The notes below the pieces were generated by a model. The model had not been told where the DNA came from. It worked only from the letters and a program-made list of their open reading frames with translations, and ran no database searches. A DNA stretch of 64,000 nt, taken from assembly GCF_026914185.1 (NCBI RefSeq), contig NC_070575.1, positions 434,001 through 498,000 of the forward strand, written 5' to 3'. Each line of letters begins with the position of its first letter. The stretch's first letter is position 1. The DNA comes from Puccinia triticina (Eukaryota > Basidiomycota > Pucciniomycetes > Pucciniales > Pucciniaceae). Shown piece by piece: positions 22,801 through 33,292 of the stretch. Made by a program: the position numbers and the translations under genes.

Positions 22801-23760
22801 GAATATATAATTAGACTTACTGCTTGTTGGACCTTGGCCAATTTGCGCGGGTCCTGCATAGACACCATTACAGATAGAGCGGCCAGGGGATTCTTGCCCG
22901 CTTCCGCCACGAACTTGGTGAATTTCTCCTCGGATGTGACCATGACATTCTTTCCCTTGGCGAAAGTCTTGTTGGAGGGGATGATCAACTGCCACTTGAG
23001 CAGCCCCTCCCCCTGCATCTTAGTGAGATGGTCCCCAAGGAAGGGGACAAGTGAGTTGAGGGAATCAATGCAGTCGCGGCAGAACTTCGACCAAGCCGTA
23101 TGATGAAGAACAGTCTTCAAGTACGCATCGCTCTCCGTGATCACCCGTTCCCACGGCTTTGCGCTGGCGTCGGTTATGTTGCGCAATCTGGTAAACGTGA
23201 TTCTTTATGAGAATCACGCGAGGCAACGGCGGGCCTCTGGGTGCCGTGATTGGAGCCGCGGTGGCTGGTTGCGCTTCGACTCGGGGAGCATTGGGGCCGG
23301 GGCCATTGGCTTGCAAGGTGTTGCTGTCCTCGTAGAACAACTTGCAGCTGTTGGCCTGCGAGTCCGGAGGCTGACTTGGGCCGAGGTACGACTCTTGTTG
23401 CTCCCCAGGGAGATTTGCAAACGGGAGCGGGTCGATGCGGCTCGTCAGTGTGAAGAAACAATTAGCTTGTTCATTTTGTGATGACTGACACCGGGAAGGC
23501 CCCAAAAAGCAGGAGAATCAGCCGACATGGACTGGTTCAATGTGGGGACAGGGTGGAGGAGAGGATTAGAACATCATATGTGCATACCATGATTCCAACA
23601 AGGTATCCAGTTGCGTTGATTGCGGACACGAACGGCTTGATCTTGGCGACCTGGAGCAGAAAGTCTGTGGAAAGGTGGGTTAGAAACCAATTGAGGGGTG
23701 GTGAGAGTGATTGATAGCAGTTTAAAAAAACCCGGCATGACTCACCGGTTACGGTTATTT
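19834..23760 (-). CDS. Accessory gene of the Tc1-type element, function unknown
   Basis: A spliced minus-strand gene convergent with the transposase. Readable exons: about 23690-23587 (DFLLQVAKIKPFVSAINATG), 23483 on (SSQNEQANCFFTLTSRIDPL), 23186-22820 (RNITDASAKPWERVITESDA), 22748-22656 (ARSQQDVLAMSYGPDDTRLA), 22578-22130 (PHTDVDEQERLCIAADLHVY), then, past the foldback element, 20930-20330 and 20400-19834. Splice sites are good at 22819/22749 and 22656/22579. The C-terminal part has a helical segment (FLNLCNFPQEDHLSRGLIKL, then WDYFLDVFSTELKKLNFPHP) resembling SAM-like domains of other rust repetitive proteins, followed by an acidic end. Frame changes near 23210 and 20390 have no clear introns, so this copy may be damaged. 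The start is uncertain. No catalytic domain recognised; possibly a transposition partner or cargo. Confidence 0.5.
21084..21160 (+). ncRNA. tRNA-derived (SINE-like) segment
   Basis: An A-box-like TTAGCCTAGTGG (21091-21102) is followed at about tRNA spacing by a B-box-like GGTTCAATTCC (21142-21152), the internal RNA polymerase III promoter. The sequence in between (GTTTGCAGTGCGCTGCAAAC) can form a hairpin but not a convincing cloverleaf, so a decayed tRNA or SINE head is more likely than a functional tRNA gene. It lies inside the foldback element. Confidence 0.45.
21205..21670. repeat. Array of GCGCAGCGG palindromic repeats
   Basis: More than twenty copies of AGCGCAGCGGTT and its complement AACCGCTGCGCT in alternating orientation, separated by AT-rich spacers (for example TTTTTTAGCGC). 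The repeats can pair in many ways. No coding sense. Confidence 0.8.
21706..21745 (+). repeat. Telomere-like TTAGGGG repeats
   Basis: Reads GGGTTTTAGGGGTTAGGGG followed by TTAGGGGTTAGGG, about four units of TTAGGGG/TTAGGG. Single-copy sequence continues on both sides, so this is interstitial. Confidence 0.75.
21775..21990. repeat. Tandem repeat of GTATTGGATACGTATCG type
   Basis: About nine degenerate units of 22-25 bp made of GTATGTATYGGATACGTAT. The sequence GATACGTATC is itself palindromic. Part of the foldback element. Confidence 0.75.
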
Positions 23761-23813
23761 TTTTTGGGTGTGGTTGGGGGACCGGGAGGACTGAAACTGT
23801 GGACAATCAGATC

Positions 23814-24135
23814 AGTTGGATTTGATGGCCCAGGGCGGGGGGGAAGGGGAAGCATGTGATGGGCACTCACCGACAGCGGAGAAAAGCGATGCAAGCGGTT
23901 GGGGATCGGGATCTGGGATGGCTGGCTGGCAGTGGTTTGCGGCTGGCGGTCCGGCTGGGATGTGGTTGGGTCCGATCGGGCGGGGAGGTGGGGCTGGGTC
24001 GGGGGGCATGGGCGGGGGTATGGGAGAGAAGGAGAGAGGGAAGGAGGTGGAAGAATACAGGCTGGGGGGCTGAAAAAAAAAATTGTTTGTCGGATTCACA
24101 GGGTGCTGGAACCGCAAGCTTTTCGAGAATGGCTG
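23814..24135 (-). repeat. Right long TIR of the Tc1-type element
   Basis: Reverse complement of 17328-17652. Reading inward from 24135 it starts CAGCCATTCTCGAAAAGC, includes the CACCTCCTTCCCTCTCTCC block, and ends at GCCATCAAATCCAACTGA. It acts as 5' region of the accessory gene, as the left TIR does for the transposase, so both genes may share a promoter sequence. Confidence 0.75.
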
Positions 24136-24206
24136 TAGCTTGGATTAGCGTGACTAATCCAACCCCTCAACCGCATCGGGGCAGATTAGTTTTGGAGTGT
24201 CTATAA

Positions 24207-27119
24207 TAAGGCTGCGCCCCGAAAGCGGGGTTCAGGGCATGACTTTGTGATCATGCCCCGGGTTACGGGGTCCGGGATTGGCCTCAGGAATGCCCCAAAA
24301 CCCCGGGGCATATGATGGTTTTTTGCAAAGGGAGGATTCCCTGGGGGATGATGTCTTTTTTTGGGTTTTTATGTTTGTTTTTGTAATTCCAGTGGCCATC
24401 AAGTATATACAGGACTGTTTTATCTAGAGCTTGAGGGAAAAGGAAATGAAATGAGAGGCCGAGCGGAGCCTGAGGGAAAGGAAAACGAGATGAGAGGCCG
24501 AGCAAGTAGTTAGAGACTGACAGAAAAGGGCACACGCGCGGACAAGAAACCCAGGAAACGGGTGTAGACATAACAAGAAAAGGGAATCAGAAGCCTAGAA
24601 AGGGCCATCGAAGGCTTGAAACCATCCCTTGAGACATAAGAGATGCTCGATGCTCCTCGGTTGGAGCGCGGATCGTTGCCAGGAGACGATTCGTCGTCCT
24701 TTGGAGAACACGCGCTCGGAAGCAGCGCTAGTTGCCGGGATTGAAAGGAATTTCCGTGCCATTTGTGACAGGATCGGATAAGTCCTCTGTCGACCGGCCC
24801 AATAAGCAAGGATCTTGCTGCCCTGCGGATCGGAATCTTCCTTCAAGTAGCGGGAGATCTCGGCTTCAATCCCCTCAATTGGTGGGGGTGGTTGGTAAAA
24901 AGCAGCTGCACAGAAGTTTGAGGGACCTGCTCCAGAGGCTCGGGCCATTGGTTTCGGGTTGCTAGCAGGCTCGGTCATCCCAAGCTGATCCTTGAATTTG
25001 TGGGCAGCAGCGCGGAATGTTGAAAGGACATCATCGACCAAGAGCGAATAGTGATTGTGTATGAAGACTTCGTGGGCCTTCCAGAAGCTAACCTTGAAAG
25101 TGGGGTCGAGTACCATTGCATATATGTATACTGGCTTAGTGAGTGCATCACGAAGGTAGCCATTGCTTTTGGCTATCATTTGGGCTGCGGGGTTGACGAG
25201 TTGGGCTTGATCATAACGGCCTTGCCTGGCGGAGTGGAGGTGTATCATCAGAGTGATGTAAACAGGAAGGGCTGTGTTCAGCATTGGATAAGTGGATCCA
25301 CACAACAGCTCAGTTGCTTTGCTGAGTGGTTCAAGGAGGTTCATCACATTTTTGGCCTGATTCCATTCCTCCGAGGTCAACAGAAAGCGGCGAGTCTCTG
25401 GTTGGGACTGACAGTAATGAGTGCATGACTCCTTGAGTTGAATGGCCCGGCGGAACATTGCAAAGGTTGAATTACAGCGGGTTGAAACATTGATTTTGAG
25501 ACACGTGATCTTCTTGGCCGCAAGATCAGGCTGAGTAAAGCCGACAACATTGGCAAAACGTTCGCGGCGTTGAGGTGAAAGTTGTACATAGGTACACAAT
25601 CCGTGTATCCTCTTGAGGATTGAGTCAGCCTCAACATTGGCCCCATCAGGTTTGGTGGTCATGAAGTTGATGCCCATCCGGTTTCGAGTGGCCGGGTGAG
25701 CAGGTGCATTGTACGGAGCTTCGCCTCCCATTGCGGCGGTGGAAAGTTCTTCACCTTCTTGAGCTGAGTCTTCCAGAGTTCCAAGGGCCGCGATTCCGGC
25801 TTTGGCAGCAAGGTTGATGACATGTGCAACGCAGCCGAGAAGATGAGTAGCAGTGTTGAAAGAGTCAAGTTGAAGCGTGAGTTCCCGGGCCATTTGATTG
25901 TTTGTTGCGGCGTTGTCAGCGGTAATCGTGTGTATCTTGTCAAGACACCCATAACGTTCAAGAACTTCATAGAATTGCTCTGCAAACATCCTGCCAGTAT
26001 GACTTCCTGGAGAGATGAGATGTTTTGGTTACTTTTTGTTTCATTCAAATAACAAATAAAAGACAAATGAAAACTCACACCTTGAATATGAGGGACAGCT
26101 ATGGTCAAGTCTTTCATCTCAAAGTTGGAATCCAAGTAATGAGTGGTCACCGCCATGAAAGCGGTGACATTCGGGGCGGTCCAAGTGTCGGTTGTGAACA
26201 AAAGATGATCTTGCTTTGCAAGAAACTGGAGCTTGATGGTCTCTTGCGATTGGAGGAAGACTCTGTCAAGGTGAGTGGAAATGCCATTGCGGGAGACACT
26301 GGTAATTAGGGGTGAGGCCCCTTTGTTGAGTAGGCGAACAAGTGCACGGAAAGATGGTCGCTCAACAATTGTAAACGGTAGATCACACTTGGCGAGGAAG
26401 TATACAAGTGCATTCTTCAATGAAACATTATTAAGCTCCACCTACAAGAGGACCCACGTTGCATAGTCAGAAATAATCCTGACTCTAATGCAACAATAAC
26501 TATAAGATAAAATGGCAGTCACTTTTGGTATGCAGGAGCCACACTTCGACCCTTCCATGTCGATATGCTTTGATTTCTGCGTCTTTTTCAGGAGCTTAGG
26601 ATCGGCAAGGTGGTGGATTTGCAAGAGATGGCCGTGAAAGTTCTTGGTGCTTCCACTTTTATCTTTTTTCAATTTGGTCCCGCATATATTCCCACCTTTC
26701 TGGGTAACTTGACAAATTGCCGCGGTGCCGTCGCTTGTAATTCAAAAGTGATTCCAAACCCAACTTCGCTTGGCTTTATGGGCAGAGTTTTGATCTTTGT
26801 CACTGCTTTCAAGCTCGATAATTGTACTGTTGGATGGTGGAGGAGTTAGATGAGGGGCTTTTTGCTTCATATCTGTAATAATTCCACTCCGGAGGTAAAT
26901 ATGCTATTTGTCGAATTTCAAGCTTAAAATTCCAATAACCAGACCCCAACAGCCCTCAACTCGGATATCATCACGTTAGCTCTGATATCATCACATCATT
27001 TCAGCGGCTAGAAAAAAAATGGGCATGCCCCGGGGCTTCAGGGCATTCCGGGGCATGGTCAGGGTGTGGGGTTCGGGATGACCCTCATGCCCCGTCCCGA
27101 ACCCCGGGGCACAGCCTTA
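24207..27119 (-). mobile_element. 2.9 kb hAT element with 8 bp target duplication
   Basis: The ends are inverted: TAAGGCTGCGCCCCG at 24207 and, reverse-complemented, TAAGGCTGTGCCCCG at 27119. Subterminal blocks with GGGGCATG/CATGCCCC recur at both ends (24240-24310, 27020-27110). The host duplication GTCTATAA is perfect on both sides (24199-24206 and 27120-27127), the 8 bp expected for hAT. Inside is one spliced transposase gene on the minus strand. Confidence 0.9.
24595..26870 (-). pseudogene. hAT transposase (BED finger) with one nonsense codon
   Basis: Exons 26870-26523, 26441-26081 and 26006-24595 join in phase to 707 codons. Start MKQKAPHLTPPPSNSTI, then KAKRSWVWNHF, a TGA at 26744-26742 (codon 43), then the zinc finger CQVTQKGGNICGTKLKK...NFHGHLLQIHHL (C2H2 BED type). 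The RNase H-like core shows DHLLFTTDTWTAPNVTAFM (first Asp), ITADNAATNNQ (second Asp) and the C-terminal dimerisation segment YPILSQMARKFLSIPATSA, then ASERVFSKGRRIVSWQRSAL. The length is normal for the family. Apart from the TGA, which lies in TTGA and replaces a probable Arg codon, the gene is intact, so it was active recently. Confidence 0.9.
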
Positions 27120-27189
27120 GTCTATAACTCCCTAACCCTGCGGGAAGGTGTCCCCCATCCAATAGAGGGACATTGTTAAGTTAGATCTA

Positions 27190-30100
27190 CTCCCGGGAGT
27201 AGGAACTTGTGACGGTCAGGCTACTACTCATTTCACTACACAGAGGATGCACTTTTAAGATTTTTCTCTGAAAAACCTTTGAAGTGGGATTTTTCATTGG
27301 AGGACCTCCAAAGTTGTCGTCCTTTGGACATTGTACACAGTTTCTTCGAAGTTGCGGCAAAAAATTTGACGCGGGAGAGTGATGATGAAGGGCACTGTAG
27401 ATCACACACTTACCCGATTAGTGCGCGCTTGTCGACGCTTGAGAATTGCCCTTTGGTCCAGTCGTTGGGGAGCCCAGGCTGCCTCCCGATACCTACAAGG
27501 CATACATAGTGACGCTCAAGTAAGGAAAAATCACACTTGGACTAAGACTGAGATCAGATGGACTCACGTTCGATGTATCTGTTTCGCATGAGAGTTGATT
27601 GCGTCGTGGATTTTGGCTGCAGAGCAATACTCGAGGTCAATATCCTTATATTCCTGTGCTTGAACAAGTTTGATGAAGATCTTATGGGCGAGATCCCATA
27701 GGAATGCGTTATCGGCATCAAGGTGACTCCGGGCCAAGTCAGGCCGGAATGATACAACACCAACCCGTCGCATAGTCCGCCACATGATCGAGAGTATAGC
27801 CGGGGAAGCTTTCTGATGGCCAGGACCGTTGGGATAAGGAAATCTTGGGTCGTAATCGGAAGCCAAAGATGCGCTAGAGGCCGTGCTCTCATCGTCTGAG
27901 TCTTCGTTGTCAAGGTCTTCATTCTTCCAGTTTGCCTTCTCGCGTTCGGTCACAGGGGGTGGGAATTGATTCATGGCCATACACTTCCCAAAGAGGGTCT
28001 TGATGTGTAGGCGGACTCGTGCCTACATGTCAGAAGAATCAGAAAGACACAATACAGGTTCATATTGAAATGTGAAGCACTTGCCAAAAGAGTGAGGTCG
28101 CGAGGTCCGTTGAGGTTGCGAGGTCCTCCCGATCCCGAAGGACGAGGATCAGATGAAGAGCTTGGTTCACCACTGGAGCTGGGCCTAAGTTGAGAGAGGC
28201 TGACCCGATCCAGACACTGTGCTAGGATACCGCTCGCCTCTGTGAGCTGAGAGACCAATTGTTGCCCGGCGCAGCAGCCGGTCACACGCCCACTATTGGT
28301 TTGATCTGGTGTTGGTGGGAGCACTGTTCCGGATGACGCTACTGATTCCTGCGGGCCTGACAAATCCCGCGGTAGGGATGCCCTCCAGCCCTGAATGCCA
28401 CTGGCTGAAGGGTGATGACTTGGCATGATCACCTCGTTGTCGCGGAGAGATGGATGGATCTGAAGGCTCCCGCGCCGAGCCCGATCTTCAGATTGTTGTT
28501 TTCTTTGTCTTCGGCGGCGAACTTCTGCAGAGGTCGGGACACGCCGCGAAACCGGGGTGGCTTGTCTTTTGGTACGTTGCGGGCTTGAAAAAGGGTGATG
28601 GGGCTGCTTCCTTTTTCTTTGGGGAGCTCGATTGTCTCCAGGCTGAGACTCAGATTGGGATTTGTCATCAGGAATTATGTTGCGCTTACGGCCTCTGGAG
28701 GTAGATGTGTAAGTATTGGTTGGGGGACTAGAAAAATGATCTGGGTGGGCAAGTTGGATAAAAGAGTGATTCTCTGAGGTGGAGGCGTGAGGATGGGCAG
28801 GAGGGCTAACAAATCGATCCAGACAGGGGCGAGGTCGTTTGGTGTGTACTAACCTTGGAGAGTGATTGGCCGATTGGTTCCTTTGGCACAAGACTCTTGA
28901 GGCGCTAGACGGGCTATCGGATTCGTGCAGCTTGGGCAGCTGATAATCAAGATCGGACTGCGGCTGTCCCAGCTCATGGCTGTCATGAAAAGATGGTTGC
29001 GGTGTGTAGCTATTCTGTCGGGCGGGTTTTTTTCTAGTGCTACGTGACGTGACCAGGGCGAGTTCGTTTAATACGGCTAGAGCTTGAAGAGAGGTCATCA
29101 TGTCGCTTGTTCCTTTTCTTTGAGGCGTCGGGAAGAAAAGGAACGAAATTGACATCACGGTTGCCTTCATGATGAGTAGATGATGGACGGCGCCACTGGC
29201 GACGCTGGGATGGTCGTGCTCGAGGTCTTCCTGGTTTCTTGCCAGCCTGAGTTTGAGTGCCATTCTTCTTGGCTTGCTTCCGACGGGTATTACTAGTGGG
29301 GAACTCTCTTGAAGCAGAAGTGGAACGGGCGCTGACTGATACCCGAGAGGAATGAGCTTCTGATGACTGAGTTGACACCACAGATGGTTGGTAGGTGGAC
29401 GACAACGCTGGTGAGTCGGCACGACTGAGAGCAGGCCCCAAGAATGACGCTTCAGTTCGAGGACTGGAAGGAGCCTCCAGCCTTGAGTATACAAACCCAC
29501 GATCGTTTTCCTTGGGTTGGCTACGTGTCCCAACTCTACGTCTATTTTTGCGTGTAGAAGATGGGCAAGGACGGGAATGAGGTAGCCTAGACCTAGAGGT
29601 TGACCGAGAGTGGGACTGGGAATCTTTAGGGCGCTTAGAACCTCGCGGTTTGCTGAGTTCGGGGAGGCTGGAGCGTAGGAGATTGTAGCTGCCAATCAGC
29701 CGTGCGATCCGAGTGGTTGAGTTGTACGCAACGTTGTGCTGATCGAGGTACTCTTCAATTTGTTCCCGCGACAGCTGCGAGTGGTCTGCCAGCAAAACAC
29801 CAAAAGTGAAAAAAAACAGTTAGATCAACGAAGTAGAAACACAAGGAGAAAGGGCAAGACTCGCCTGGCCACTCTGTGGGGTCTTCCAACTTGCGCTTGA
29901 GAGCCTGGCGAGTTCCTGCAGATGTTGGCGGGGGGCTGGGGTCGGCCCGAAAGGCGAGGCGAGCCTGAGAGTCCTGGGCTTGAAGCGGGGCCGCCAGGGC
30001 GGGAGAGTAGTTATGAGAGGAGGAGGGCTGCTGTGTTGGCGAAGCAGTGACTCTGGGGCCTCTGGATGACTCTGAGGCCTCATCATCATGGGAAGGCGGC

Positions 30101-31808
30101 TCCGAGGGGGCTTCATAGGCGGTTCTCTCAGAATCACCGGCATCGGAGGCAATGTGTCCGTCAACAGATTGAGAAGGCGGGCCGGAGGAGGTTTCGGAGG
30201 GATAGCGCCCGTCTAAAGATTGGGAAGGCGGCTCCGAGGGGGCTTCAGAGGCGGTTCTCTCAGAATCACCGGCATCGGAGGCAATGTGTCCGTCAGCAGA
30301 TTGAGAAGGCGGGCCGGAGGAGGTTTCGGAGGGATAGCGCCCGTCTAAAGATTGGGAAGGCGGCTCCGAGGGGGCTTCAGAGGCGGTTCTCTCAGAATCA
30401 CCGGCATCGGAGGCAATGTGTCCGTCAACAGATTGAGAAGGCGGGTCGGAGGAGGTTTCGGAGGGATAGCGCCCGTCCAAAGATTGGGAAGGCGGCTCCG
30501 AGGGGGCTTCAGAGGCGGTTCTCTCAGAGTCCCCAGCTTCGGAGGCAAGGCGTCCATCGACAGATTGGGAACACGGGTCCGAGGATGCTTCGGAGAGATG
30601 GTGTCCTTTGAAAGATTGGGAATGCGGCTCTGAGGGGGCTTCAGAGGCGGTTCTCCCAGAGTCGCCAGGTTCGCAGGCAAGGCGTCCATCAACAGATTGG
30701 GAGCGCGGGTCGGAGGAGGCTTCAGAGTCCCCGGCCTCGGATGAAGCAGAATTCACGGTAGACTGATAATGTGGGCCTTCAGAGGAAGAAGGCCCCGGGG
30801 TTGGTGATCGTGTGGGCAATGGTGAACGGGTGACATGCGTGGGCGTCTGAGATTCATCGTCATCGTCAGATTCTTCCTTCACGGAAATCAAGGTTTGATC
30901 CCTCGCGTCAGAGGATTGGGAAGGCGGCCCAGATGCTCTTGATGCCCGCTCCATCTCTTCTTGGGCTGCTCTCAACCGGGGGGATCGTCGAAGGGAGTAG
31001 CTGCCTGATGACGACTTGGCGGCTTGGGATAGGGAGCGTCTGGATGTTCGGGGTGAGTTGCAGACGATAGACGTTTGCGATGAGAGACACACCAAGGATC
31101 TAGCTGGTCTGTCAGGGGATCGATATGGCTGAAAGAATGTATCTTCCCTAGCTGCCGACTTGGTACGTCGAGTCTTTCCAACATGGGTGGGAAAACGGGT
31201 GTCTGTTGGCGTTGGCGGCGTTGGCAGTGGCAATGATTCTTCGTGGGTGGCTTGCGCGCTTTTCTTCTTCTTTTTGTGATCGGAACGTGAGGGCAACGTG
31301 GTACTGACTTCGATGACTGAGCCACTGGGATTGAGTTCATTCTTGAGCGCATTGTATAGCTTGACTAGATGCCCGCGACTTGCTTGTGCCGGGTAGTTGA
31401 CCGAGTGAAGAGCCAGTATGATTTTCAACTTGGCGACCTGAAGTTGTTTGGCGGCTAAGAGTGGTCATACATGCGTCAGTCCAGATTTCAGACTAATGGA
31501 AATGATAACAGTTGCGTACCTGGCAAAGGTGCGTCTAACGAGTCCAGCTCAAGCCAACGCTCCACAGATTCAGGTGACTCGATGCGGGCAAGCTTGACAT
31601 AGCGTTGGAATAATTTGCTGCGATATTCACCTTCCTCCAAGCAGATTCCAAACGTGGTCAAAGCTTGACGAAGCGCGGGGATTGCAAGCTGATTTGGATC
31701 TGAGAATCATAAGATTAGTATCAGATGGTATGTGTTATCAAGTATAAAAAAAGAAAACTTGCCTTGCCATGCAGTCTCAGTCTCGTCATTGTTTCTGAAG
31801 CGCTTCAT
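27190..31808 (-). CDS. Large Ser-rich protein with HeH/SAP-like repeats
   Basis: Exons 31808-31763, 31699-31520, 31454-29865, 29785-28085, 28022-27568 and 27492-27414 fit in phase; the 3' end is unclear. It starts MKRFRNNDETETAWQ. Three HeH/LEM- or SAP-like helix-extended-loop-helix segments follow: LAIPALRQALTTFGICLEEG, LQVAKLKIILALHSVNYPAQ and LSREQIEEYLDQHNVAYNST; such domains often bind DNA or chromatin. Between the second and third is a Ser/Glu/Pro-rich region with a 44-residue tandem repeat (SQSLDGRYPSETSSGPPSQS...). The rest is Ser/Arg-rich, with a more ordered C-terminal part (ARVRLHIKTLFGKCMAMNQF; LWDLAHKIFIKLVQAQEYK). The introns at 31762, 29864 and 28084 use GC donors. One 1-nt frame slip near 29050-29080 (by GGTCACGTCACG) suggests damage. 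Proteins of this style are repeated in rust genomes; role unknown. Confidence 0.6.
30100..30720 (-). repeat. 132 bp coding tandem repeat, ~4.7 copies
   Basis: Units of 132 bp (44 codons) with GATTGGGAAGGCGGCTCCG, GGCTTCAGAGGCGGTTCTCT and GGATAGCGCCCGTC. The two central copies are nearly identical and the outer ones diverged, as expected for unequal crossing-over or slippage. The period is a multiple of three, so the frame is kept. Confidence 0.85.
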
Positions 31809-31939
31809 GATAAGCAGATAGTAGTAGAAAACACTGATCAAGTTTCGATCAAGACAGGTCAAAGAGCTGGTTTGGAAAGCAGTATCGGAAGAGGCAATAG
31901 ATCCTGAAATATTCGGATAAGGGCAAGCAAAACGATCTG

Positions 31940-32465
31940 AAAGTTCTGGACGAGTGATTAGCAGCGTCAAGCTGGCAAGCTTTGGAGAAGGGAGACGATT
32001 TGAAAGTTTCGGACAAGAGATTAGCAGCGTCAAGCGGGCGAACTTTCGAGAAGGGAGAAGCAGCTTCAAGCTGGGTAAGACGGTCGTTGGTAGAGGCAGG
32101 TGGTCTGTCACCCAAAAAAAACAGAAAAGGCGGAATCAGCTCTTGAGCTTCGAGTTGGATGAAATGAGGACGGGTAGAGAGCACAGAGACGAAAGTTAGA
32201 AGTACCTACCTTGTCTCAATTGCATCCAAGTCATGCCACGCAATCGCACCCATGTCATGCCAGTCCATTGTTGTCTTTGGTCGAGATCGCCTTTTTTCCA
32301 TCTTCTGCTTTTCATGGCTTTAATCCGGTGCGACCTTGTTGAAGGGTGCCTTTCTCTACCATTGGGTGGCAGTTGGTGGTAGTACTTGTAAGTCTTGGGC
32401 GGGTGGAAGTTGGATGAATGGCGGATCGGTGTTGGTAAACCAGGAAGCCGGTGCGCTCGAGCCTA
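31940..32465. other. Upstream region of the HeH/SAP-like gene
   Basis: Contains a duplicated block of about 63 bp (31945-32008 and 32009-32072; AGCGTCAAGC, GGAGAAGGGAGACGATTTGA-like). Otherwise no gene; presumably promoter and leader. Confidence 0.45.
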
Positions 32466-32969
32466 CTGTGTTTTGCAGAATGGTTGGAGTTTTCTCAAAA
32501 TTTCTGGTTTCGCTATGCACTTAACTTTAATTAAACTTTACACCAAACCTTAGGCCAACCTTGCATTCAAGGTTTTTTCAGCACATGCAGACGAAAATCC
32601 ACACCTAACTTTAAACCCAACCCTTCAGATTGACTCCCGCCTGGGATATCCTTCTGTAATGACCCAGCGCTCGGTCGGCCCCTCCCTGCCACCTCGGTAC
32701 GGGCAGAGGGCAGCGGCCGATGGGCATGGGCATTGGAGGGTAGGGTAAAGAAGGCGCTCCGGTTCTGAATATGAACTCGGTTCGTCTCTAACCCAACTCC
32801 AAGACAATCTACCGGAGGACGCTGGCTCCGGGGGTGGATTTGGCCTTGGGCCTCATCTGACATCTGTCAGGTGCACCATGCGGGAAAAGATATTAAAAAG
32901 TATGTGATGGTCCCCGGTTAACGAAACCAGAAATTTTGGAGAATGATCCAAGCATTCAGCAAAACACAG
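32466..32969. mobile_element. 504 bp TA-flanked MITE
   Basis: Inverted ends of about 47 bp: left starts CTGTGTTTTGCAGAATGG and runs to AAAATTTCTGGTTTCG; right is its reverse complement with a few changes (CGAAACCAGAAATTTTGGAG ... GCAAAACACAG). TA lies outside both ends (32464-32465; 32970-32971), as for Tc1/mariner-derived MITEs. The centre is unrelated, GC-rich sequence without a gene. The TIR differs from that of the 6.8 kb Tc1-type element, so another transposase mobilised it. Confidence 0.7.
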
Positions 32970-33119
32970 TACTTGGGTCTGCTAGGTTGGTCAATCGAAA
33001 TACTAGGTTGGCCGGAAGATTTGGTCAAATAATGGCAGCTGTGGCAGGCAGGCTCGCCTTGGCAGGCTACATGACCAGCTATGACGTCAGACGTGTGATC
33101 TGGCCGATCACAAAGAAAC

Positions 33120-33286
33120 TGTTAGAGTCCAATATGCACTTATGCACACTTTAGCTATCTCTATGTACTTACATCAGATGTACATAGTTGTTTAGCTTCT
33201 GTCAGTGACAGGTCCAAACCCTAACCCTGTCACTGCCGGGCACATACAGTCCAGCTCCCGCGTGCCCGGTATCTTCTCTCTTTCCT
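33120..33286 (+). repeat. 5' LTR of the copia element (truncated)
   Basis: 167 bp from TGTTAGAGTCCAATATGC to CTCTCTTTCCT, differing from the 3' copy at about three positions. The sequence after 33286 is already gag-coding, without the LTR end or a tRNA primer site. Confidence 0.85.
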
Positions 33287-33292
33287 GATGCT

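Larger units (their letters stand above)
17328..24135. mobile_element. 6.8 kb Tc1/mariner-type element with two genes
   Basis: The outer ends are inverted copies of about 320 bp. The left copy begins CAGCCATTCTCGAAAAGC at 17328 and the right copy ends with the reverse complement at 24135. Both are preceded by TA (17326-17327 and 24136-24137), the target duplication of the Tc1/mariner/IS630 superfamily. Inside are a plus-strand DD34E transposase (17868-18994) and a convergent minus-strand spliced gene (about 23760-19834). Ordinary Tc1 elements are under 2 kb with one gene, so the size and the second gene are unusual. A 1.15 kb foldback element lies within the second gene. An alternative reading is two neighbouring elements in opposite orientation sharing their 5' region; the TA at both outer ends and the absence of other inner ends argue for one unit. 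Confidence 0.7.
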
